The notes under the pieces were generated by a model, which saw only the letters and a program-made list of their open reading frames with translations, did no database searches and had not been told where the DNA came from. A program made the position numbers and the translations under genes. A stretch of 64,000 bases of DNA from Novosphingobium terrae (GTDB lineage: Bacteria > Pseudomonadota > Alphaproteobacteria > Sphingomonadales > Sphingomonadaceae), in the NCBI RefSeq assembly GCF_017163935.1, contig NZ_JABVZR010000002.1, forward strand, positions 2,170,001 to 2,234,000. The letters run 5' to 3'. Below, piece by piece: positions 35,113 through 43,894 of the stretch (within the stretch, counting starts at the first letter, position 1; each line of letters starts with the position of its first letter).

Positions 35113-35990
35113 GCGGGGTGCTGCTCCATCCAGTGGCGGGCGATATCGATGCGACGCGCAACCCAGACATCCGAATGCGCCGCGATATGATCCAGAAAAC
35201 GCGCCAGAGCCCGCGTCCGCGCAGGTTTGCCGGCGACGCGGCCATGCAGGCCGATGCTCATCATGCGGCCACCCTCGGCATAGAGCTGGTCGAAGGTGTC
35301 GCGCAGATAGTGGAAGAACTGTTCGCCCTCAGTGAAGCCGTTCAGGGCCACGAATTTCATATCGTTGGCGTCCAGCGTGTAGGGCACGATCAGCTGCTTG
35401 CCCCCATATCGATGATCCCAGTAGGGCACATCATCGGCGTAGCTGTCGGCATCGTAGAGAAAGCCGCCTTCCTCCGCCACCAGACGCGCCGTGTTGGGGC
35501 TGGTCCGCCCCTGATACCAGCCGAGCGGGCGGCTGCCGGTCACCTTTTCATGCAGGGCGATGGCCTGAGCGATATGCTCTCGCTCCACCTCTTCAGGCAC
35601 ATATTGGTAGTCGATCCAGCGCAGGCCGTGGCTGGCGATCTCCCAATCGGCGTCCAGCATGGCGGCCACCGCTTCGGGGTTGGTTTCCAGAGCCTTGGCC
35701 ACACCAAACACCGTCACTGGCAGGCCGCGCTCTACAAACAGCCGGTGTAAGCGCCAAAAACCCGCCCGGCTGCCATATTCATAGAGGCTTTCCATCGCCA
35801 TAGCGCGATCGGGATGCCGCGCCGCGCCGACCATCTCGGAGAGAAATCCCTCGGACAGCTCATCGCCATTGAGGACGCAATTTTCCGCGCCCTCCTCGTA
35901 ATTGATGACGAATTGCACGGCGATCTTCGCGCCTTGCGGCCAGTTGGCCTGCGGCGGCGTGGCGCCATAACCGACCAGATCGCGGGTCAC
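35109..35990 (-). CDS. puuE: Allantoinase, PuuE type
   Basis: 293 residues, polysaccharide-deacetylase-like fold. I chose the GTG at 35990: it overlaps the preceding stop as GTGA and has GGAGG 7 bases upstream. The frame extends upstream, but within the aminotransferase gene. Motifs: VQFVINYEEGAENCVLNGDE, WEIASHGLRWIDYQYVPEE, RPLGWYQGRTSPNTARLVAE and HGRVAGKPARTRALARFLD. This is the metal-independent allantoinase unrelated to AllB. Opens allantoin to allantoate. Confidence 0.92.
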   Translation of the reverse strand: MTRDLVGYGATPPQANWPQGAKIAVQFVINYEEGAENCVLNGDELSEGFLSEMVGAARHPDRAMAMESLYEYGSRAGFWRLHRLFVERGLPVTVFGVAKALETNPEAVAAMLDADWEIASHGLRWIDYQYVPEEVEREHIAQAIALHEKVTGSRPLGWYQGRTSPNTARLVAEEGGFLYDADSYADDVPYWDHRYGGKQLIVPYTLDANDMKFVALNGFTEGEQFFHYLRDTFDQLYAEGGRMMSIGLHGRVAGKPARTRALARFLDHIAAHSDVWVARRIDIARHWMEQHPA

Positions 35991-37231
35991 CACGCAGCCT
36001 CCCACGCAGCCATGGCGGCAGGCACAGCCGCACCCAGCGGCAGCTTGAACCCTTGCGCCGTCAAACATGCCTCCAAAGCGGACAGCGTGATCAGCACCTT
36101 ATGCTTCATCGCATTGTAGCCCATCGCCCCCAGCCGCCAGATGCGACCCTGCAGAGGCCCGAAAGCAGTGCCGATCTCGATCTGGAAAGCATCACGCATC
36201 ATGGTGCGGACGGCCTCGCCATCGACGCCCTCGGGAATCCACACGCCGGTCACATTGGTCATGCGGTGCGCATCGTCGCCGAAAACCTTCAGCCCCATCG
36301 CCCGGGCGCCCGCCGTCATGGCACGACCGGCAGCGGCATGGCGGGCAAAGCGTGCTGGCAAACCTTCCGCCAGCACCACACGGGCGCATTCGCGCGCGCC
36401 ATAGAGCATGGTGGTCGCCTCGGTATGGTGGTTGAGGCGTTTCGGCCCCCAGTAATCCATCACCATCGCCAGATCGAAATAGTTCGAGCCAATCATCGCG
36501 CCGATACCATCCTCGATATCGTCGCGAGCAATGCCTTTCTCGACATGGCGGCGATGCAGGATATGCTCGGCGGCAGCATGCGAAATCGTGATCGGTGAAC
36601 TGCCCGAAGGACCGCCAAGGCATTTCTGCAAGCCGCCTGTCACCACATCGGCGCCCCAGCGGTCACTGGCGATCGCCATGCCGCCGATGGTGGCGGTAGC
36701 ATCGACATAGACCAGCGCGCCGACCTCCTTGGCAATCGCCCCAATCCCATCCAGCGGTTGCGCCATGGTGGTGGAGGTATCGCCATGCACCGCGCAGATC
36801 AGTTTCGGTTGCACGCGGTGCGCGGCCTCGGCAATGGCCTCCATCGGCACGACTTCACCCCATGGCGCATCGACGGTTTCATACCGCGCGCCGATACGCT
36901 GCAAAATCTCCTGCAACAGCAACCCGAAGCGCCCGAAATTGACCACCAAGGCCATCTCGCCCGGCGCGATCAGGCTGACCAGCGCGGCCTCGATCCCCGC
37001 ACGCGCCGTGCCGTCCACCAGCATGGTCCAATGGTTTTCTGTGCCGAACACCGGGCGATAGAGCGCCATCACCTGGTTCATATAATCGGTCATTTCGGGG
37101 TCGAACTGGCCAAGCATATCGGCGCTCATCGCGCGCAGCACGCGGGGGTGAGCATTGACCGGACCGGGGCCCATCAGCAGGCGCTGCGGCGGGTCGATCT
37201 GCCCGAAAAGATCCTGCGGCAGATCAGACAT
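35987..37231 (-). CDS. pucG: (S)-Ureidoglycine-glyoxylate aminotransferase
   Basis: 414 residues from the ATG at 37231 (GGGAGCCAGGT upstream). Class V PLP aminotransferase: LLMGPGPVNAHPRVLRAMSA, MLVDGTARAGIEAAL, CAVHGDTSTTMAQPLDGIG, and the PLP Lys in VVTGGLQKCLGGPSGSSP. It fits the ureidoglycine-glyoxylate transaminase (PucG/UGXT) branch and its position next to allantoate amidohydrolase agrees. Product: oxalurate plus glycine. Overlaps the preceding gene by 8 bases. Confidence 0.9.
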   Translation of the reverse strand: MSDLPQDLFGQIDPPQRLLMGPGPVNAHPRVLRAMSADMLGQFDPEMTDYMNQVMALYRPVFGTENHWTMLVDGTARAGIEAALVSLIAPGEMALVVNFGRFGLLLQEILQRIGARYETVDAPWGEVVPMEAIAEAAHRVQPKLICAVHGDTSTTMAQPLDGIGAIAKEVGALVYVDATATIGGMAIASDRWGADVVTGGLQKCLGGPSGSSPITISHAAAEHILHRRHVEKGIARDDIEDGIGAMIGSNYFDLAMVMDYWGPKRLNHHTEATTMLYGARECARVVLAEGLPARFARHAAAGRAMTAGARAMGLKVFGDDAHRMTNVTGVWIPEGVDGEAVRTMMRDAFQIEIGTAFGPLQGRIWRLGAMGYNAMKHKVLITLSALEACLTAQGFKLPLGAAVPAAMAAWEAAW

Positions 37232-38492
37232 ACCTGGCTCCCAAATCTTCAATAAAGCGCATCATGGCGGTGAAGGCCGCTTCCACATCCGCCACCTCGA
37301 CATGCTCGGCAGGATTATGGCTGACCCCGCCGCGGCAGCGGATAAACAGCATGGCGGTGGGGCAGATCGCCTCCATCACCATCGCATCATGCCCCGCGCC
37401 GGACACAAGGCGGAACGGCTGCTGCCCGGTGGCGGCGATCCCGCCATCCATCAGATCCATCAGATCGGGCGCGCAGGGGCTGGCGGGCAGATTGTGGATT
37501 TTCTCGATCCCGACGCCCAGTCCGCGCGCCTTGGCCAGTTCGCGGATACGGGCGAGGATGGTGTCCGCCGCGCGGTCGCGACGGGCCTCATCGCCCGAAC
37601 GCACATCCAGCGTGAAGACCGCTTCGCCGGGGATCACATTGGCGGCACCTGGCAGCACCGCCATACGGCCCACGGTGGCGACAAGATCGCTGGCATCGGC
37701 GCGGGCAATTTCCTCCACGGCCAGCACCATTTCGGAGGCGGCGGTCAGCGCATCCTGACGCAGCCCCATGGCGCAGGTGCCTGCATGGCCCGCCTTGCCC
37801 AGCACGGTGATCTGATAGCGCAATTGCGCGGCAATGCCGGTGACGGTGCCTAACGCCAGCCCTTGCGCCTCAAGCACGGGGCCTTGCTCGATATGGGCTT
37901 CCAAATAGGCAAGCGGTGCGCGGGCCAGCTTGGCCTCACGCCAGCGCGCGATATCCAGCCCGAAATCGGCCATGGCCTCGGCCAAAGTCACGCCGCGCGC
38001 ATCGGCCATATCCAGCGCGGCTTCATCCAGCGTGCCCGCCATGGCGCGGCTGGTCAGCATGGCGGCGGGGAAGCGGCTGCCTTCCTCATCGCCGAAAGCC
38101 ACGACCTCGATAGCGAAGGGCAGGCGGCGCCCGGCCTCATGCAGCGCGGCGACGCACTCCACCCCCAGCATCACGCCGAGCGGACCGTCATAGAAACCGG
38201 CGTCGCGCACGCTGTCGATATGGCTGGCGATCATCAGGGGCGCGAGGTCGGGCCGGGTGCCCTCGTAGCGCCCGATCAGATTGCCCATGGCGTCCATGCG
38301 GACGGCCATGCCCGCTTCCGTCATCCAGCCTTCCAGCGTGCCGAGTGCCGCCTTGTGCGCCGGGGTCAGCCATGCGCGATAGAGGGCATTCTCCATATCC
38401 GAATAGGGCGCGCGGCCGAGCAGATCACAACGCTCGACGGCGCGGGCGCCATGGGACAAGGTTGAGGGCAAGGCTGTGGGTAAACTGTTCAT
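37224..38492 (-). CDS. allC: Allantoate amidohydrolase (M20 family)
   Basis: 422 residues. M20 metallopeptidase-like: ASHIDSVRDAGFYDGPLGVM, AFGDEEGSRFPAAMLTSRAM, EAHIEQGPVLEAQGLALG, GKAGHAGTCAMGLRQDAL and SGAGHDAMVME. These signatures are shared by allantoate amidohydrolase, ureidoglycolate amidohydrolase and N-carbamoyl amino acid hydrolase; the operon with PuuE and PucG favours allantoate. Overlaps hpxW by 4 bases. Confidence 0.88.
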   Translation of the reverse strand: MNSLPTALPSTLSHGARAVERCDLLGRAPYSDMENALYRAWLTPAHKAALGTLEGWMTEAGMAVRMDAMGNLIGRYEGTRPDLAPLMIASHIDSVRDAGFYDGPLGVMLGVECVAALHEAGRRLPFAIEVVAFGDEEGSRFPAAMLTSRAMAGTLDEAALDMADARGVTLAEAMADFGLDIARWREAKLARAPLAYLEAHIEQGPVLEAQGLALGTVTGIAAQLRYQITVLGKAGHAGTCAMGLRQDALTAASEMVLAVEEIARADASDLVATVGRMAVLPGAANVIPGEAVFTLDVRSGDEARRDRAADTILARIRELAKARGLGVGIEKIHNLPASPCAPDLMDLMDGGIAATGQQPFRLVSGAGHDAMVMEAICPTAMLFIRCRGGVSHNPAEHVEVADVEAAFTAMMRFIEDLGARYV

Positions 38493-40063
38493 AGACCAGC
38501 CGCTCTCCCGTCGCAGCGCGGATCGCTGGCGCCTTCAAACCAGCCGTCGCCTATCACGATGGCCCCGGCGTGGCCCATCATCGCATTGTTGGCGTTGACC
38601 CTTTCCACGGCATGACCTGCTGTGCTGAGGCTCTCATAGAGCGCTTCATCAAAGCCTTCCTCGATCTTGAGTGTGGTGCTTTCCTCACCCCATGTGCGTC
38701 CCAGCAGCCAGCGGGGTTTGGCGATGGCTTGAGCCAGATCGGTGCGCTGCCAGCCATAGCGGCTGAACACGGCGGCCTGTGTCTGCGGCTGACCTTCGCC
38801 GCCCATCGTACCATAGGCCATCACCCGGCCATCCGCGAAATGAGCCAGCGCGGGATTGAGTGTATGGAAGGGTTTTCGCCCCGGTTTCAGCGCATTCCAG
38901 CCGCTTTCTGCCAAGCGGAATGAAGCGCCCCGGTTCTGCCATGTGATGCCGGTTTTGGGCAGCACCAGCCCCGAACCAAACTCGAAATAGGTCGACTGGA
39001 TCAGCGAGACGACCATACCGTCCTTATCCGCCGCGCCGAACCACACCGTATCCCCCTGTTGCGAGGGCTGGGGCCATGGCAGGGCGTGGGCGGGATCGAT
39101 CCTGCCCGCCATGGCATCCAGAGCGGCACCATCGGCGAGCAGGACGCGCGGATCGGCCTCCATAAACTTCGGATCGCCGCAATGCTGATCGCGCCACAGG
39201 AAGGCTTGCTTGGTGGCCTCGACCAGTCCGTGGAGATGGGCAAAGCTGCTGTCCGCCTCCAGATCCAGCCGGTCGGCCAGAGCGAGGATCAGCAGGCTGG
39301 CGATACCCTGCGTGGGGGGCTGATGGTTGAACAGCGTCGCGCCCTTGACCGGGACGCTCAAAGGCTCGGTCTGCTCGGCGCGATGCGCGGCCAGATCATG
39401 CGCGGAGACTGGGCTGCCCAGAGCGGCCAGATCGCTGGCAAGATCCAGCGCCAGTTCGCCGCGATAGAAGCTGTCCAGGCCTTCCTGCGCCAGTCGTTCC
39501 AGCGTGCGGGCCAGTGCGGGTTGGCGCAACCGGTCTCCTTCGGCCAGAGGCTTGCCCTCGGGCTCGAAAATCTGCGCATAGGCGCCGGGCAGGTCGCGCA
39601 GTTCCGCGCTCTTGGCGGCGGCCAATGCAGCGCCCCCGGCGGTAACGCTCACCCCGTCATGCGCATAGGCGATGGCATCGGCCAGCAGGCGCGAGAGCGG
39701 CAAGGTGCCCGGCGCGATCTCCCGCGCCTTGGCCCAGCCGCTGATCGCCCCCGCGACAGTGTTGGCCGCCAGAGGCCCACGCCATGGCACACTCTGCAAG
39801 CCCGCATACAGCGCAAGATCGGCCTTCGCCGCGGCCCTCCCGCAGGCATCGATCGCCACCACCGGCTGCCCCGGCCGGTGGATCAGCCAGAAGCCATCCC
39901 CGCCGATCGAGTTCATATGCGGATAGACCACCGCGATGGTCGCAGCGACGGCGATGGCCGCCTCCACCGCATTGCCGCCCTCGGCCAGCACGGCGCGGCC
40001 GGCTTCGGCAGCGGCGAAATGGGGGGCGACGACCATGCCCTGGGTGGTGCGCGATGACAGCAT
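38489..40063 (-). CDS. hpxW: Oxamate amidohydrolase HpxW (gamma-glutamyltransferase fold)
   Basis: 524 residues, Ntn-hydrolase of the gamma-glutamyltransferase family without a signal peptide. The autocleavage/catalytic Thr is Thr339 in QQGDTVWFGAADKDG. Other signatures: MVVAPHFAAAEAGRAVLAEG, NSIGGDGFWLIHRPG and YGTMGGEGQPQTQAA. HpxW is the oxamate amidohydrolase of the Klebsiella oxalurate route; the presence of hpxZ in the same operon supports this over glutathione hydrolysis. Product: oxalate and ammonia. Confidence 0.85.
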   Translation of the reverse strand: MLSSRTTQGMVVAPHFAAAEAGRAVLAEGGNAVEAAIAVAATIAVVYPHMNSIGGDGFWLIHRPGQPVVAIDACGRAAAKADLALYAGLQSVPWRGPLAANTVAGAISGWAKAREIAPGTLPLSRLLADAIAYAHDGVSVTAGGAALAAAKSAELRDLPGAYAQIFEPEGKPLAEGDRLRQPALARTLERLAQEGLDSFYRGELALDLASDLAALGSPVSAHDLAAHRAEQTEPLSVPVKGATLFNHQPPTQGIASLLILALADRLDLEADSSFAHLHGLVEATKQAFLWRDQHCGDPKFMEADPRVLLADGAALDAMAGRIDPAHALPWPQPSQQGDTVWFGAADKDGMVVSLIQSTYFEFGSGLVLPKTGITWQNRGASFRLAESGWNALKPGRKPFHTLNPALAHFADGRVMAYGTMGGEGQPQTQAAVFSRYGWQRTDLAQAIAKPRWLLGRTWGEESTTLKIEEGFDEALYESLSTAGHAVERVNANNAMMGHAGAIVIGDGWFEGASDPRCDGRAAGL

Positions 40064-40073
40064 TCAAACTCCC

Positions 40074-41438
40074 TCAGGCAGCGGCGATATAGGCAAAGCG
40101 CAGGATGAAGAGCACGGCCAGCACCAGCAGCAGCCAGTCGCCCTTGGTGACTTCGCGCTTCATGATCTTGATCGCAGCATGGGCGGTGATGCCGAAGGCG
40201 AGGCCATTGGCGATGGAAAAGGTCAGCGGGATCATCACCAAAGTCAGGAAGGCGGGGACGGCCTGTTCGGCACGCTCCCAACTCACTTCTTGAAGCGGCG
40301 CCATCATCAGTGCACCCACCAGCACCAGTGCGGGCGCGGTGGCAGCCAGCGGTACGGCGGCGGCATAGGGGGCGAAAGGCAGCGCGATCAGGAACATCAG
40401 CCCGCAGACAATAGCGGTGAGGCCAGTGCGCCCGCCCGCTTCCACGCCGCTGGTGCTCTCCACATAGGAGGTCACGGTGGAGGTGCCGATCATCGATCCC
40501 GCCATGGTGGCGATGGCATCGGCATAGAGCATCTTGTTGAGATCGCGGATCGAACCGTCGGGCTCGATCAGGCCCGCGCGCTTGGTGACGGCGCAGAGCG
40601 TGCCGATGTTGTCGAACAGATCGACGAAGAGGAAGACAAAGACCACCTCCAGCAGGCCCAGCCCGTAAGCCTTGCCGCCCAGATGCAGCGCGCCATTAAG
40701 GTCCAGCGCCATGATCGTCTGGCCAATGCCCGCCGTATCCACCTTGGCCGGGGCAAAGGGCACCAGATGCGTGGCCCAGCCGATCAGCGTGGTGGCCACG
40801 ATGCCGATCAGGATCGCGGCGCGCACGCCGAAGATGGAAAGCCCGGCCATGATCGCCAGACCGATCAGCGCCAGCAGCGGCCCGCCCTTGTGCAGATCGC
40901 CCAGCGCCACCACCGTGGCGGGGCTGGCGACCACCAGATCAGCGTTTTTCAACCCGATAAAGGCGATAAACAGGCCAATGCCGCCCGCCACCGCCGCCAG
41001 CAGATGCGGCGGAATGGCCGCCACGATCATCTGGCGAATGCCCGCCGCCGTCAGCAGCAGAAAGGCCACGCCCGAGATAAACACGCAGCCCAGCGCCACC
41101 TGCCATGGCACATGCATCGCCTGCACCACGGTAAAGCTGAAATAGGCGTTGAGCCCCATGCCCGGCGCCAACCCCAGCGGCGCATTGGCCAGCACGCCCA
41201 TCAGCATGCAGGCGAGGGCTGCGGAGAGGCAGGTTGCCGCCGCCACCGCCGCCACCGGCATGCCCGCCAACCCCAGAATGCCGGGGTTGACCACGATGAT
41301 ATAGGCCATGGTGAAAAAGCTGGTGAGCCCCGCCACGACTTCCGTGCGCACGCTCGATCCGCGCTGGGCCAAAGCGAAATGGCGCTGGGCCAGCGCCGCC
41401 AGGGGCGAAAGGGCAGGGGCTTGGGCGGCTTGCGTCAT
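40074..41438 (-). CDS. Purine permease, AzgA-type NCS2 family
   Basis: 454 residues from the ATG at 41438 (AAGGACC upstream). AzgA-branch signatures: GLTSFFTMAYIIVVNPGIL, APGMGLNAYFSFTVV, FLFVDLFDNIGTLCAVTKRA and STVTSYVESTSGVEAGGRTG. About 12-14 membrane segments. AzgA proteins carry adenine, guanine and hypoxanthine by proton symport. First gene of the leftward purine operon; divergent LysR gene 300 bases away. Confidence 0.93.
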   Translation of the reverse strand: MTQAAQAPALSPLAALAQRHFALAQRGSSVRTEVVAGLTSFFTMAYIIVVNPGILGLAGMPVAAVAAATCLSAALACMLMGVLANAPLGLAPGMGLNAYFSFTVVQAMHVPWQVALGCVFISGVAFLLLTAAGIRQMIVAAIPPHLLAAVAGGIGLFIAFIGLKNADLVVASPATVVALGDLHKGGPLLALIGLAIMAGLSIFGVRAAILIGIVATTLIGWATHLVPFAPAKVDTAGIGQTIMALDLNGALHLGGKAYGLGLLEVVFVFLFVDLFDNIGTLCAVTKRAGLIEPDGSIRDLNKMLYADAIATMAGSMIGTSTVTSYVESTSGVEAGGRTGLTAIVCGLMFLIALPFAPYAAAVPLAATAPALVLVGALMMAPLQEVSWERAEQAVPAFLTLVMIPLTFSIANGLAFGITAHAAIKIMKREVTKGDWLLLVLAVLFILRFAYIAAA

Positions 41439-41737
41439 GGAAGGTCCTTGGTCGTCGTAGGGGCGGATGGGCCGATCTATCGCCGGGGGCATCGGCTGTC
41501 TTGCCCCTTTTCCCCGAAAGGACCGGTGACGGGGTGTCTGAAACACGGCGATCGGGTCATTCTGTCATCCTGCCGGGCGCTGGAGCGCGTGATGATCGGG
41601 TGGGATCAAGCCCTTCCGTCTGATACAGATCTCTGTCTATCGGCGGGGGCTGTTCAAATCCATTAGAATTGATTTGCAATTTTGCGATAATTTTTAGAAC
41701 ACTCTGCACAGTCGCTGTTGTGGAGCCTGTGAAGCCC
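41439..41737. promoter_or_regulatory. Divergent control region of the purine operon
   Basis: Separates the azgA-type gene and the LysR gene. It contains TAATTTTTAGAAC at 41688-41700, found again exactly at 50580-50592 and nearly so, inverted, at 50498-50510. The motif has T-rich/A-rich dyad character typical of LysR boxes. No coding frame. Confidence 0.55.
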
Positions 41738-42649
41738 ATGTTTTCGCGTTTTGCCGTCTATTTCGATGAGGTCGTGCGCTCCGGCTCGATCCGCAAGGCG
41801 TCGGAGCGCCTGCATATCTCGCCCTCGGCCATCGACCGCCATATGCTGCTGATGGAGGAAAAGCTGGGCGTGCGCCTGTTCGAGCGTATGCCTCAGGGCC
41901 TGCGCCTGACGGCGGCGGGCGAGGTGCTGATCACCTATGTGCGCCGCTGGCGCCGCGAGCTGGGCCATGCCATGGCGCAGATCGACGACCTCACCGGCCT
42001 GCGCCGGGGCGAGGTGACCATGGCCATTGCCGAAGGCGCGATCGATTTCGTCGCGACGGCGCTGACCCGCTTCCGCGAGGATTATCCGGGCATCGACCTC
42101 AATGTGGTGGTGGCGGGCGCTCAGGCTGTGGGCGACAGCGTGACCGAGGGGCAGGTGGAGCTGGCGCTCACCTTCAACCCGCCCGAGGGCCACGGTTTCC
42201 GCGTCGAGCGCACCATGGTCTATCAGCTTGGCGCGGTGGTGGCGCAGGGCCATCCGCTGGCACAGCGCAGCGAGGTGGGCTTTGCCGAATGCGCCGAACA
42301 CGGGCTGGTGTTGCCCGATGAGTCGCTCTCCTACCGGGGGGTGATCGACAATCTGTGGTCGCGCACGGTAGGCGGGCGCACCCGCGCGGCGATCAATGCC
42401 AATTCGATCGGGCTCTTGAAGGCTCTGGTGCAGGGCGGGCGCGGGGTGGGGCTGCTCACCAAGCTGGATGTCACCGCCGAACTGGCCGAGGGCAAGCTGA
42501 TCTTCGTGCCGCTGGCCGAAAGCAACATTCCGCTTTCGGTGCTCTCGCTGATCAGCGCTTCGGGGCGGACGCTTTCGGTGCCGGCGTCGCTGCTGCTCAA
42601 CCATCTGGCGCAGGTGATGCGTGAGAGCGGTGTGGGCGGGGTGGGTTGA
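41738..42649 (+). CDS. LysR-family regulator of the purine operon
   Basis: 303 residues from the ATG at 41738. Helix-turn-helix at about 5-65 (YFDEVVRSGSIRKASERLHI, MLLMEEKLGVRLFERMPQGL), then the LysR effector domain. Divergent from the 11-gene purine operon, hence its probable activator. The variant DRHMLLMEEKLG in the recognition helix is found in LysR proteins of amide and purine catabolism. Confidence 0.88.
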   Translation: MFSRFAVYFDEVVRSGSIRKASERLHISPSAIDRHMLLMEEKLGVRLFERMPQGLRLTAAGEVLITYVRRWRRELGHAMAQIDDLTGLRRGEVTMAIAEGAIDFVATALTRFREDYPGIDLNVVVAGAQAVGDSVTEGQVELALTFNPPEGHGFRVERTMVYQLGAVVAQGHPLAQRSEVGFAECAEHGLVLPDESLSYRGVIDNLWSRTVGGRTRAAINANSIGLLKALVQGGRGVGLLTKLDVTAELAEGKLIFVPLAESNIPLSVLSLISASGRTLSVPASLLLNHLAQVMRESGVGGVG

Positions 42650-42682
42650 AGCGGGGTCTGTCTTGCGGCTAAGGGCCGCCCC

Positions 42683-43894
42683 ATGACTTCTCCCTCCATC
42701 GCCTCCCCTTGGCCCCGTATCATCACACTCTGGCTGCTTGGCGTGCTGGCGGCGGCGCAATTTGCGAAAATGTCCGTGATCGCCCCGCTGATGCAGGAGC
42801 AGGGGCATCTAACCCTGTCGCAACTGGGTTGGTTGATCTCGCTGCTGGAGGTGGGCGGCGGTTTGTTCGGCTTTGTCGCCGGGCTGGCTCTGGCGCGCAG
42901 CGGGGTGAGGCGCTTTCTGCTGGCGGGGTTGGCCATTCTGGCCGCCACCAGCCTGATGGAAACGCTGACGACGGACATCACGCTGCTCTTCGCCGCCCGC
43001 GCGGTGGAAGGACTGGGCTATCTGCTGGTGGTGATCGCCGCGCCCACCGCGATTTCGGCCATTGCTCATGACGATACCCGCCCGCGCGCTCTGGCTCTGT
43101 GGAGCACCTTCGTGCCCGTTGGCATCGCCTTGGGCGCAGCGGTGACGGGCGCGGTGCTGCCATCTTTCGGCGTGCGCGGAATTATGGGCTTGTGGACCGT
43201 GCTGATCGTGCTGGGCGGTTTGGGTATTGCCCGCATGCCCATCGGTGCGGCACCGCGTCATCGCCTCAAGCTGCCCAAGGTCTCGGCATGGTGTTCGACC
43301 TTTGGCTTCGGGCTCTACACGGTCTTTATCAGCGCTTTGACCATGCTGCTGCCCAGCTTTCTGATCGAACGCAGCGGGGCAAGCCTGTCAACCGCGGCCC
43401 TGATCGCTGCGCTGGCTTCGCTGGCTTCCCTGCCCGGAGCGGGCGCCGCCATCTGGTCCATGCGCGAGGGCGTGATGCCCGCGCGGCGCAGCGCGATCCT
43501 TGCCGTGGTCGCCCTGCTGGCGACGGTGCCGCTGATCCTCGCGCTCTATCATGGTGCGGGTATGGCGCTGGCCCTGCGCGGCGCTCTGGCGGTGGTGGCG
43601 GTGATGGTCAGCGGGCTGGTGCCGCCGGTGATGTTCGCGCGCCTGCCTCAGCAGGCCGGAGCGGCCTCGCCGGACGATCCGAGGATCGCCACAGCCAATG
43701 GTCTGGTCACGCAATTCGGCGCCGGAGGCGCGCTGGTCGGGCCGCCGCTGGGCGGCTGGATCGTGGCGCGCTGGGGCTGGGAGGCTGTCGGCATCGGGGC
43801 GAGCGGCACGTTGCTGGCCATGCTCGCCATGATCCTGCTGGCGGAAAGCCTTGCGGGGCGGCGGGAAAAGGCTGGATCGGTGGCGCTCCGCTGA
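42683..43894 (+). CDS. MFS transporter
   Basis: 403 residues, about 12 membrane segments, starting LWLLGVLAAAQFAKMSVIAP with the helix-2/3 loop ARSGVRRFLL. It begins 33 bases after the LysR gene on the same strand. Probably moves a purine-related compound (substrate unknown). Confidence 0.85.
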   Translation: MTSPSIASPWPRIITLWLLGVLAAAQFAKMSVIAPLMQEQGHLTLSQLGWLISLLEVGGGLFGFVAGLALARSGVRRFLLAGLAILAATSLMETLTTDITLLFAARAVEGLGYLLVVIAAPTAISAIAHDDTRPRALALWSTFVPVGIALGAAVTGAVLPSFGVRGIMGLWTVLIVLGGLGIARMPIGAAPRHRLKLPKVSAWCSTFGFGLYTVFISALTMLLPSFLIERSGASLSTAALIAALASLASLPGAGAAIWSMREGVMPARRSAILAVVALLATVPLILALYHGAGMALALRGALAVVAVMVSGLVPPVMFARLPQQAGAASPDDPRIATANGLVTQFGAGGALVGPPLGGWIVARWGWEAVGIGASGTLLAMLAMILLAESLAGRREKAGSVALR

